Shown here piece after piece: positions 1 to 6,231 of a DNA stretch of 13,388 bases (the stretch's first letter is position 1; each line of letters begins with the position of its first letter). A program made the translations under genes and the position numbers. The notes under the pieces were generated by a model. That model was not told the origin of the DNA. It saw only the letters and a program-made list of their open reading frames with translations, and did not search any database. Source of the stretch: Actinomycetes bacterium (GTDB lineage: Bacteria > Actinomycetota > Acidimicrobiia > Acidimicrobiales > RAAP-2); NCBI GenBank assembly GCA_021826655.1, contig JAKAZC010000037.1:1-13388 (forward strand). The letters are read 5' to 3'.

Positions 1-1501
1 GGCGCCCGCTCTCCCGGAAGGAACCGTACGGGACGTCGTGGGTGACGGGTGGGAGGCTGCGGCCGCCCTCGATCGACTGGGCATGTCCGCCCACGTCGAC
101 ACCGACGTGGGCGCCCTGTCGGGGGGCCAGGTCAAGCGGGTGGCCCTCGCCCGGGTGCTCGCCGACCCGGGCGAGCTGCTCGTCCTCGACGAGCCCACCA
201 ACCACCTCGATCTCGCGGCGGTGGCCTGGCTCGAGGAGTGGCTGACCGCCTCCACCTGCGGGCTGGTGCTCGTCTCCCACGATCGCTATCTGCTGGACCG
301 GGTCACCACCCGGATGCTGGAGCTCGATCGCGGGGCCGTCCATCTGCACGACGGGGGCTATGCCTCCTACCTCGAGGGCAGGTCCGAACGGGAGGAGCGC
401 GCGGCGACCGCCGAGACCACCCGCCGGAACCTGGCCCGGACCGAGCTGGCCTGGCTGCGCCGCGGCGCCAAGGCGCGTAGCCGCAAGCCCCAGGCCCGGG
501 TCGACGCGGCCCGTGCGCTGATCGCCGGGCGGCCCGCCCCGGCGGCTCGGTCGGGCGACCTGGAACTCCACGGCACCATGTCCCGGCTCGGCACCAAGGT
601 CGTCGAGTGCGTCGACGTGGGCTTCGCCTACGACCCGGGCACCCCGATCCTCCGCCAGGTCGATCTGCTCCTCGGTCGCGGGGACCGTCTGGGTGTCGTC
701 GGCGCCAACGGCTCGGGTAAGTCGACCCTGCTCGACCTGCTCGCCGGGAGGTCGGCGCCGACCACGGGCACCGTGGACGTCGGCCCGACCGTCGTCGTGG
801 GCTACTACGACCAGCACGGGGCGGACCTCGATCCCTCGGCCCGGGTGGCCGAAGTCGTCGCCGGTCCCCGTCGCACTCCCGGGTCCCCGGCCGATGTCGC
901 CCTGATGCAACGGTTCTGGTTCACCGGCGACCTTCCCCACACCCGGGTGGCCGACCTGTCCGGCGGCGAGCGCCGGCGACTCCAGCTCCTGGCCGTGCTG
1001 GCCGGACGACCGAACGTGCTACTGCTCGACGAGCCGACCAACGACCTCGACCTCGACACCCTGCGCATCCTCGAGGACTTCCTCGACGACTGGTCGGGGA
1101 CGCTGGTGGTGGTCAGCCACGACCGCGCCTTCCTCGACCGCACCATCGAGTCGGTGGTCGCCGTAGGGCCCGACGGGGTGTCGGCGGTGCCCGGTGGACT
1201 CGACGCCTGGCTCGCCGCGCTGCTCGCCCGGCCGGTGCGCGCCGTGCCCGCTCCGCACGGAACGGCGGCGCGGCCCGCACCACGTCCTGCCGGCGCCCGC
1301 CCGATCGGAAGACTCCTGCGCGACGCCGACAAGCGGCTCGACCGGCTCGGGCGGCAACGGGATGCCCTGCACGAGGCGCTCGTGGCCACCACCGACCACG
1401 TCGAACTCACCCGGCTCGGTGCCGACCTGCGCGCTGTACAGGAGGAGCTGCGTATCGTCGAGGAGCAGTGGCTGACCCTGGCCGAGCAGGCCGAGACCTA
1501 G
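1..1501 (+). CDS. ABC-F family ATP-binding protein, 5'-truncated by window
   Basis: The reading frame is open from base 2, so the GTG at 38 is internal and the true start lies upstream. Visible in order: first-domain signature LSGGQ followed by VKRVALARVL, Walker B LLVLDEPTNHLD (about 170-210), a basic linker between the domains (about 430-510), second Walker A GANGSGKST (701-727), second signature LSGGERRRLQLL (about 956) and Walker B LLLDEPTNDLD (about 1020-1050). The C-terminus is a charged, Leu-rich, probably coiled-coil tail of about 60 residues, as in Uup-type members. There are no membrane segments, as expected for ABC-F. Known family members act on ribosomes (translation factors, antibiotic protection) or, for Uup, in DNA and ribosome-linked processes. 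Which one applies here cannot be decided. The first Walker A is outside the window. Confidence 0.95.
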   Translation, partial: APALPEGTVRDVVGDGWEAAAALDRLGMSAHVDTDVGALSGGQVKRVALARVLADPGELLVLDEPTNHLDLAAVAWLEEWLTASTCGLVLVSHDRYLLDRVTTRMLELDRGAVHLHDGGYASYLEGRSEREERAATAETTRRNLARTELAWLRRGAKARSRKPQARVDAARALIAGRPAPAARSGDLELHGTMSRLGTKVVECVDVGFAYDPGTPILRQVDLLLGRGDRLGVVGANGSGKSTLLDLLAGRSAPTTGTVDVGPTVVVGYYDQHGADLDPSARVAEVVAGPRRTPGSPADVALMQRFWFTGDLPHTRVADLSGGERRRLQLLAVLAGRPNVLLLDEPTNDLDLDTLRILEDFLDDWSGTLVVVSHDRAFLDRTIESVVAVGPDGVSAVPGGLDAWLAALLARPVRAVPAPHGTAARPAPRPAGARPIGRLLRDADKRLDRLGRQRDALHEALVATTDHVELTRLGADLRAVQEELRIVEEQWLTLAEQAET

Positions 1502-1526
1502 TTCGTCCCGGGCGTGCGGACACCGT

Positions 1527-1541
1527 CGCCCCTTCGGGGCG
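1527..1541. terminator. Hairpin after the ABC-F gene
   Basis: A perfect 6-bp G+C stem (CGCCCC / GGGGCG) with a TTC loop lies 25 bases after the ABC-F stop. There is no T-run, which is common in high-G+C actinobacteria. It could terminate the ABC-F transcript. It would also lie at the 3' end of the decayed minus-strand gene. Confidence 0.45.
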
Positions 1542-1554
1542 GGCGGCCGGGCCT

Positions 1555-1927
1555 CCCGGCACGGAGCGCAGCACCGCGGCCGGCGCCTCCGCCCCGGTGC
1601 GCGTGCGCCAGGCGACGTGTCGGTCCGGACGGATCCAGGACCGCGCCCTCCTCGTCGAGCCCCGACACGGCGTCCCACAGCCCGTCCGGGTCCAGCGCCG
1701 TCGTGCCGACCAGGACGGCCTCCAGCGGCAGCGGACCGCCGCCGAGCGAGGTGCCCGCCTCGGCCCAGGCCTGCGAGCCGGCCGGCGGCACGTACCGGTC
1801 CGGTGGGACGAGATCGAGCGTCGGCACCCGATGTCCGTCCCGGGACACCCACGCCCGGGGAAGTCGCCCGCCGGGTCGGGTGTCCGGCACGTGGTGGCGC
1901 ACCGGGTCGTCGACCTCGGGTGCCGGC
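1555..1927 (-). pseudogene. C-terminal remnant of FAD-dependent aromatic monooxygenase
   Basis: From about 1920 down, the minus strand reads PEVDDPVRHHVPDTRPGG and onward through RLPRAWVSRDGHRVPTLDL, later QAWAEAG and DEEGAVL. This is the C-terminal region of TfdB/PheA/MhpA-like FAD hydroxylases of phenolic compounds. An extra base at about 1635 shifts the frame. Reading on in the next frame gives IRPDRHVAWRTRTGAEAP, the expected family continuation. Only about 120 of the usual 500-600 residues remain. The FAD-binding GxGxxG region and the active-site domain are absent. The normal stop is uncertain: the pre-shift frame ends at TAG 1498-1500, which shares the CTAG palindrome with the ABC-F stop. 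Too little is left for a functional enzyme. Confidence 0.82.
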
Positions 1928-2180
1928 GAACCGCACGGGTGCCGGCATCGGCGGCAGGTTGTGGTGGTCGGTCGACCACCGGAGGAACGTGCCGATCCCA
2001 CCTTCGATCGCGCCCGACAGTTGCATCCGAGACCGTGCCGGTGGAAGGTGGCACTCCCCGCTACGTCGGGCGTGCCCAGGACGACGTGGCCGACCCGTCA
2101 GGGCGGTGGCGGCACGGTTCGGACGGCTGCCGACGAGCGACGGTTGACCCGGGCGAGCTCGCCGGGCCGGTTGACGGGGC

Positions 2181-2206
2181 GGGGCGTCGGGGCGGGGCGT
2201 CGGGGC
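2181..2206. repeat. 13-bp perfect tandem duplication (frameshifting)
   Basis: The unit GGGGCGTCGGGGC occurs twice head to tail (2181-2193 and 2194-2206). Removing one copy would bring the first VOC domain frame exactly into the frame of the second domain, so this duplication is the likely cause of one frameshift. Confidence 0.9.
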
Positions 2207-2461
2207 GGTGAGGGGTGCCGTCCCGGCCACCTCGACCACTACGTCGTGGTCGGCCAGGGGATCCGCACGACGGAGGACGCCGTCGGCGATCACGGCATCC
2301 ACACCCAACCGCACCAGCCGTTCCCGGATGGCGACGAGGTCGGACTCCTCCGTGCGACCCGGCCGGATCTGGGAGACGTGCCGGTAGGTGCCCTGGGTGA
2401 GCCGGATCCGTACGGGTCGGTCGGTCGTGCCCAGCGTCGCGTCGTCGGTCCGTTCCATGCC

Positions 2462-2503
2462 CAGTCCGGTCCAGAATCCGAACAGTCCGGTCCAGAATCC
2501 GAA
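2462..2503. repeat. 21-bp perfect tandem duplication (in frame)
   Basis: Two identical 21-bp units (2462-2482 and 2483-2503) encode FGFWTGL twice on the minus strand. They fall in the first helix region of the VOC domain. The duplication keeps frame but adds seven residues next to the conserved FW..LGM segment. Confidence 0.95.
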
Positions 2504-2580
2504 CAGCACGGCGGGACCCGGAACCGACAGTTCCATGTCCGGCGGTGCGTGCAGGGCCACGGACATCCCCGGCCGGCCCC

Positions 2581-2609
2581 AGGATATGTTATTACTAGTC
2601 GTCTATCAA
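2581..2609 (-). promoter_or_regulatory. Candidate sigma70-type promoter for the decayed VOC gene
   Basis: On the minus strand TTGATA (2609-2604) and TATCCT (2586-2581) are separated by exactly 17 bases, close to the TTGACA/TATAAT consensus. The region 2581-2640 is about 37% G+C by hand count, far below its surroundings. Transcription would start only a few bases before ATG 2566. Confidence 0.45.
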
Positions 2610-2625
2610 TCTTAGTTTACGATAG
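2603..2625. promoter_or_regulatory. Possible TetR operator
   Basis: CTATC (2603-2607) and GATAG (2621-2625) form a 5-bp dyad with a 13-base spacer. It overlaps the -35 element of the minus-strand promoter and lies just before the TetR gene. The position fits divergent autoregulation, but the dyad is short and the inner bases do not match. Confidence 0.3.
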
Positions 2626-2649
2626 TGTTCGTGGGGTAACGTGTTAGGC

Positions 2650-3447
2650 ATGGCAGAGCACCGGAACGTGGGCACGCCCCCGGCGCAACACCGGTTGACG
2701 ACCCTTCCCCCACGGGCCGAGACGAGAGGCCGGCCCCGCATCTGCCAGGACGACGAGATCCTCGATGCCGCCCTGCAGGCGTTCGCAGCCCAGGGCTACG
2801 ACGCCATGTCACTCCGGTCCCTCAACGGCCGGCTCGGCCTCAGCCACGGGACCATCAGCCAACGCTTCGGTACCAAGGAACGCCTGTACTTCGCCGCGAT
2901 CGACCTCGGGTTCAGCCGGTTCATCCAGGACATCGAGCAGCGCCGGCGGCACCTGTTGGCCGCCATCGAACCGCCGGACGACCTCGCCGACCTGCGGGCC
3001 ACCATCCGGGCCTTCCTCGGCGCCGCCCAGAGGCGGCCCGAGCTCGGCCGGCTCATGAACCAGGAGGGCCTGCTGTCCACCGCGCGCCTGCGCTACATCG
3101 TCGAGACGGTGATGTCCCCCGTCTTCGGTGTGATCGGCGGCCTGCTCGAGCGGCTCCGCACCGCGAGCCGGATCCGGCCGGTCACCGCCCGCGGACTCTT
3201 CTTCCTCGTCGGTCACGGCGCCGAGGCCCCGTTCACCCTGACCGCCCTGTCCGAGGTCTTCGACGACTTCGACGGGCCGCTCGATCCCGAGCGCCACGCC
3301 GACGACATGACCGACCTCATCATGCGGGGCATCACATTGACCGACGTGGACGCCCCGGTGGGCGCCACCTCGGCCCTGCGGGCGATGGCCGGTCCCTCCT
3401 CGTCGACGGTCCCCGTCTCGCGGCTGGAGGCTCTCCGCCGCTCATGA
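2650..3447 (+). CDS. TetR/AcrR family transcriptional regulator
   Basis: A 265-residue protein from ATG 2650. GTG 2641, in the same frame and four bases after GGGG, is a possible alternative start. The N-terminal DNA-binding domain begins at about residue 28 (GRPRICQDDEILDAALQAFA), followed by the TetR pattern GYDAMSLRSL, GLSHGTISQRFGTKERLYFA at about residues 50-82. The rest is a helical ligand-binding domain whose ligand cannot be read from sequence. Length is slightly above the usual 190-230, owing to an N-terminal extension and a Pro/Ser-rich tail. It is divergent from the decayed dioxygenase gene across an A+T-rich region, so that gene was probably its original target. It lies 65 bases before the SDR gene on the same strand, so it may also control that gene and itself. 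The gene looks intact. Confidence 0.93.
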   Translation: MAEHRNVGTPPAQHRLTTLPPRAETRGRPRICQDDEILDAALQAFAAQGYDAMSLRSLNGRLGLSHGTISQRFGTKERLYFAAIDLGFSRFIQDIEQRRRHLLAAIEPPDDLADLRATIRAFLGAAQRRPELGRLMNQEGLLSTARLRYIVETVMSPVFGVIGGLLERLRTASRIRPVTARGLFFLVGHGAEAPFTLTALSEVFDDFDGPLDPERHADDMTDLIMRGITLTDVDAPVGATSALRAMAGPSSSTVPVSRLEALRRS

Positions 3448-3512
3448 CCGGCACCGGGGCCGGGCCGGTCGAACCTAGAGTGCGGGGAGCCGCGACCGAG
3501 GAGCGAACCGCC

Positions 3513-4259
3513 ATGGGCAGGACCGTCATGATCACCGGGGCCGGGTCCGGCTTCGGCAAGGGTGCCGGCCTGGCGCTGGCCGCACGGGGCCACACCGTGA
3601 TTGCCACCACCGAGACCGAGGAACAGGCCGAGACCCTGCGCACCGAGGCCCCCCAACTGACGGTCGAGAAGCTGGACATCACCACCGATGACGTCGGCCG
3701 GGCCGCCGGGTGGGACCTCGACGTCCTGATCGACAACGCCGGCGCCGGCCAGACCGGGCCGATGGCCGACGTGCCCATCGACCGGGTGCGGCGCCTGTTC
3801 GACGTCAACGTCTTCGGCACCCTCGCGGTGACCCAGGCCGTCCTGCCGGGGATGGTGGCGAAGGGGTCCGGACGGATCATCATCATGTCGTCGATCGCCG
3901 GGGTGCTGTCGGCGCCGGCCTTCGGGCCCTATTCGATGACCAAGCACGCGCTCGAGGCCATGGGCAAGGCCATGCGCGGCGAGCTGGCCGGCCAGGGGAT
4001 CGACGTCTGCCTGCTCAACCCCGGCCCCTACCTCACCGGGTTCAACGACCGCATGGCCGCCTCGATGTGGGAGTGGTTCGGCGACGACGCCGTCAACGCC
4101 GGCTCCACACCACTGTTCGAGATGATGCGCGACTTCGTCACCAACGACCAACGGGACCCGGTCGAAGTCGTGGAAGCGATGGTGGCACTCACCGAGGCCG
4201 AGACCACCGAGGAGCACAATTTCGTGCCACCGGAGCTCGCCGCCTTCATCGGCGGCTGA
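3513..4259 (+). CDS. Short-chain dehydrogenase/reductase (SDR)
   Basis: A 248-residue classical SDR. The start at ATG 3513 is chosen for GAGGAG nine bases upstream and because the protein then opens MGRTVMITGAGSGFGKG; the longer frame from 3444 adds an unconserved lead. Rossmann motif TGAGSGFG is at residues 8-15, DNAG at 74-77, catalytic Ser in MSSIAG at about 126, and YSMTK (Tyr140, Lys144). The cofactor is presumably NAD(P)(H); the substrate is unknown. The PGPYLTGFND stretch after the active site is the substrate lid region. It follows the TetR gene by 65 bases, so co-transcription is plausible. It may have served the same catabolic pathway as the decayed dioxygenase and monooxygenase (inference). 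Confidence 0.93.
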   Translation: MGRTVMITGAGSGFGKGAGLALAARGHTVIATTETEEQAETLRTEAPQLTVEKLDITTDDVGRAAGWDLDVLIDNAGAGQTGPMADVPIDRVRRLFDVNVFGTLAVTQAVLPGMVAKGSGRIIIMSSIAGVLSAPAFGPYSMTKHALEAMGKAMRGELAGQGIDVCLLNPGPYLTGFNDRMAASMWEWFGDDAVNAGSTPLFEMMRDFVTNDQRDPVEVVEAMVALTEAETTEEHNFVPPELAAFIGG

Positions 4260-4471
4260 GCGGCCCGGCGCAGACCCGGCCCGGCGCAGGCTCCGAGACC
4301 GGGTCGCGGACACCGATCCCGGGCCCGTGCGTTATGAATCCCCTGGTCAGGGACTTGTTTCGACAAACTTCGAAAAATCCGAACAATTCGCTCAAGTGCG
4401 GATCCGATCGTGCCGATGGCACAGAGGGCCTGCGGCGGGCCCGACCACCCGGTTCACCCGGTTCACTCGGT
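4260..4471. other. Intergenic region between convergent genes, with A+T-rich core and dyads
   Basis: It contains a 13-bp direct repeat CGGCCCGGCGCAG (4261-4273 and 4277-4289), then a local drop to about 44% G+C over 4331-4396. Within that lie the near-palindrome CCCTG-GT-CAGGG (4341-4352) and TTTCGA / TCGAAA arms (4358-4363 and 4370-4375) with a 6-base loop. These may terminate the two convergent transcripts. A short frame from ATG 4334 has no supporting features. Confidence 0.5.
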
Positions 4472-4485
4472 TCACTCGGTTCCCC
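4451..4485. repeat. 9-bp tandem repeat, about 3.9 units
   Basis: Units GGTTCACCC, GGTTCACTC, GGTTCACTC and a partial GGTTCCCC follow head to tail. The stop codon of the DUF3054 gene (complement of TCA 4472-4474) lies inside the third unit, so the C-terminus of that protein ends in the repeat. Confidence 0.9.
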
Positions 4486-4879
4486 GCCGCCGCATCCGCG
4501 TGCCCTGGACCACGCCGGCCACCGCCCGCCAGCCCAGCAGGCCGAGCCCGACGAAGGCCGTGGCCACCCCGATGAACGCTCCGGCCACCCCCGGGCCCGA
4601 GATCTCCCGCAACACCATCGCCGCCGCCACGCAGGTGGGCCACACCACCACGCCGGTCGGGACCACGGCCGCCGGCGCGCGCCAGGCACGGGCCGCCACC
4701 CAACCGATCGCCAGGCCGACCAGGAACGGCCACAGCGTGCGCGCCACTCCGGCCACCGACTCCCCCTCGGCGTGCGACGACCGGCCGATGGTCACGAACA
4801 CCGCGAGCCACGCGACATCGGCGGCGGCGGCCGTCGCCGGTCGGGCTCTCCCCGCCCCCGACCAGTCGGCCGCCGCCAT
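4472..4879 (-). CDS. DUF3054 family membrane protein
   Basis: 135 residues from ATG 4879. After a short Ala-rich lead the protein reads DVAWLAVFVTIGRSSHAEG, then LWPFLVGLAIGW, VVPTGVVVWPTCVAAAMVLR and AFIGVATAFVGLGLLGWR. These are four hydrophobic helices with the G(R/H)xxH and W(P)F patterns of DUF3054 proteins, of normal length. The C-terminus is short and basic (RMRRRGTE). Function in the family is unknown; it is presumably an inner-membrane protein. It starts 26 bases after the SDR stop and is the last gene of the minus-strand operon. The start is supported by the compact spacing. Confidence 0.88.
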   Translation of the reverse strand: MAAADWSGAGRARPATAAAADVAWLAVFVTIGRSSHAEGESVAGVARTLWPFLVGLAIGWVAARAWRAPAAVVPTGVVVWPTCVAAAMVLREISGPGVAGAFIGVATAFVGLGLLGWRAVAGVVQGTRMRRRGTE

Positions 4880-4905
4880 CCTCCAGGCGTGCCCGGCCAC
4901 CCGGA

Positions 4906-5724
4906 TCAGACGTCGCGCAGGGCCGGGTGCGCCCTGGCCACCAACGGGACGAGCAGTCGACGGGGCGACAGCCAACCCGCCGCGGCCGAGACCCGGTTGG
5001 GCAACCCGGGGATGGCCACGGCGCGATTGGCGTCCAATGCGTCCACGCCGGCCGCCGCCACGTCCGCGACCGGCACCCAGAACGGGCGGGGCATGGCGCC
5101 GGCCATCTCCTCGGGCGCGATGCCGGCGGCGTCGGCGAACCCGGTCGCCACCGGTCCGGGGCAGAGCGCGGCCACCTGCACGCCCTTCGGGCGCAGCTCC
5201 TCGCGGATGGCATGGCTGTAGGAGAGCACGAACGCCTTCGATCCGCCGTAGGCCGCCTGGCCCGGAATCGGCTGGAACGCCGCGGTCGAGGCGACATTGA
5301 GGACGTGGCCGCTGCGCCGCTCGACCATTCCGGGGGTGAAGAGCGAGCACAGGTGCACGACGGCCTCGACATCGGTGCGGACCATGGCGATCTCGCGGTC
5401 CGGATCCGATCGGTAGACCGGGCCCAGGGTCGAGAACCCGGCGTTGTTGACGAGAACGTTGACCTCGAGACCGAGGTCGGCCAACCGTCCGGGTAGCCCT
5501 CGTCTGGCATCTGCGTCCGCCAGGTCGGTCGGGAGGACCTCGACCCGGACACCGTGCCGGGAGGCCAGCACGCCGGCCGAATCCCGCAGTTTCGCCTCGG
5601 ACCGGGCCACGAGGGTCACGCCCAGCCCGCGCGCCGCCAGGAGGCCGGCGATCTCCTCGCCGATGCCGGAGGAGGCACCGGTCACCAGGCAGGTCCGGTC
5701 GGGTCGCGGGGCGGGCAGGCTCAT
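4906..5724 (-). CDS. Short-chain dehydrogenase/reductase (SDR)
   Basis: 272 residues, a complete classical SDR: TGASSGIG at 15-22 for the dinucleotide, VARSEAKL at about 39-46 with an Arg favouring NADPH, NNAG at 93-96, Ser146 in VASTAAF, and YGGSK with Tyr159 and Lys163. PGPVATGF follows as the lid. The sequence resembles the broad group that includes YqjQ/DltE-like and mycobacterial SDRs that reduce acyl or ketone substrates; the substrate is not predictable. It starts 33 bases after the SnoaL-like gene, in the same operon as the luciferase-like gene. A run of G directly before ATG 5724 is a poor ribosome site, so translation may depend partly on coupling. Confidence 0.93.
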   Translation of the reverse strand: MSLPAPRPDRTCLVTGASSGIGEEIAGLLAARGLGVTLVARSEAKLRDSAGVLASRHGVRVEVLPTDLADADARRGLPGRLADLGLEVNVLVNNAGFSTLGPVYRSDPDREIAMVRTDVEAVVHLCSLFTPGMVERRSGHVLNVASTAAFQPIPGQAAYGGSKAFVLSYSHAIREELRPKGVQVAALCPGPVATGFADAAGIAPEEMAGAMPRPFWVPVADVAAAGVDALDANRAVAIPGLPNRVSAAAGWLSPRRLLVPLVARAHPALRDV

Positions 5725-5757
5725 CCCCCGAGCGTAGGCCGCCTGCCGACGGCCCGG

Positions 5758-6231
5758 TCAGCGTGCGGGGCCGACGTGGTCGACCGGGCGTTCCTCGATC
5801 CACCGCAGGTGCAGTTCCCGCCGGGCGATCCGCCATCCGGCGGGCCCGCGGCGGTAGCGGTCCTCGTACCGCAGGAACCAGACCGTGTCGGTACCCCCAC
5901 CGGCGGCCGCCGTCCCCTTCGGGCCGGGCGCGGACGCGGCCAGGTGATGGGCGACACCTGTCACCCGGCCGACGGCGGCGTCGCCGTCGACCCTGTAGTC
6001 GGCCGGGCCCACCCGGTGGTGGGTCACGTGGTAGCGGGCGAGCCCTCCCGGTACCGCCGCCAGGGACCCGGCACCGGATCGGCAGATCGTCGGCTCCGGG
6101 CTGCGGGTCACGTCCGGCACCCACAGCTCCCCGTCCGCCGTGAACAGGGCGGCGAACGCCTCTCCGTCGAGCGCGTCGACCGCGTCGGCATACCCGTGGG
6201 CGAGTGCCCGCAGGCAGTCGGTGTCGGTCAC
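5758..6231 (-). CDS. SnoaL-like / NTF2-fold family protein
   Basis: 157 residues from GTG 6231, whose last two bases overlap the TGA of the upstream gene (GTGA, complement 6231-6228). This fixes the start and implies translational coupling. The protein has the alpha+beta cone pattern of SnoaL_4-type domains: LAHGYADAVDALDGEAFAALFTADGELW at the N-terminus, a central HVTHHRV, then VDGDAAVGRVTGVAHH and a final RYEDRYRRGPAGWRIARREL. Such proteins are small hydratases, isomerases, dehydratases or ligand-binding proteins. His71 and His72 and the Asp/Glu of the first helix are typical of polar residues in the pocket, but no specific reaction is assignable. Confidence 0.88.
   Translation of the reverse strand: MTDTDCLRALAHGYADAVDALDGEAFAALFTADGELWVPDVTRSPEPTICRSGAGSLAAVPGGLARYHVTHHRVGPADYRVDGDAAVGRVTGVAHHLAASAPGPKGTAAAGGGTDTVWFLRYEDRYRRGPAGWRIARRELHLRWIEERPVDHVGPAR

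Larger units (their letters stand above)
1936..2566 (-). pseudogene. Decayed two-domain VOC / extradiol-dioxygenase-like gene
   Basis: ATG 2566 opens a VOC-like first domain with FWTGLGMERTDD, VRIRLTQGTYRHVSQIRPG and ADHDVVVEVA (to about 2214). In another frame, from 2175, follow GELARVNRRSSAAVRT and RVGHVVLGTPDVAGSATF, the start of a second VOC domain. Back in the first frame comes IEGGIGTFLRWSTDHHNL then PAPVRF. In type I extradiol dioxygenases the His of the GH(V/F) strand and a His of the HHxL segment bind iron; both are recognisable here, but the region of the Glu ligand is deleted. Lesions: a 13-bp tandem duplication (frameshift), a TGA at 2100-2098, one lost base near 2024, and a deletion at about 1917-1946 joining it to the monooxygenase remnant. 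The family call is from motif recall, not a search. Confidence 0.75.

Noticed and set aside
1498..1501. CTAG gives TAG on both strands, ending the ABC-F gene and a monooxygenase frame
   Set aside because: Likely chance: the monooxygenase homology has already left that frame after the insertion at about 1635.
1019..2566. Single 515-residue minus-strand frame
   Set aside because: Its first 110 or so residues and a middle piece are VOC-like, but the rest is out-of-frame decay and antisense to the ABC-F gene; it is not one protein.
1514..2647. Long plus-strand frame opposite the decayed region
   Set aside because: Low-complexity Arg/Pro/Gly-rich composition typical of a shadow frame in high-G+C DNA; the real similarity is on the other strand.
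3213..4313. 366-residue minus-strand frame over the first SDR gene
   Set aside because: Antisense to clear TetR and SDR motifs; Gly/His/Arg-rich composition with no recognisable domain.
4320..4360. tRNA-Met-like anticodon-arm resemblance (complement reads GATTCATAA)
   Set aside because: The other arms and a T-loop GGTTCGA cannot be placed at proper distances; no cloverleaf.
4334..4440. Small plus-strand frame beginning MNPLVRDLFRQTSKNP
   Set aside because: No ribosome site, it runs into the 9-bp repeat and the antisense of DUF3054, and no family was recognised.
4472..6124. 550-residue minus-strand frame
   Set aside because: Only the last 135 residues (DUF3054) are real; the rest is a shadow of the SDR and SnoaL-like genes.
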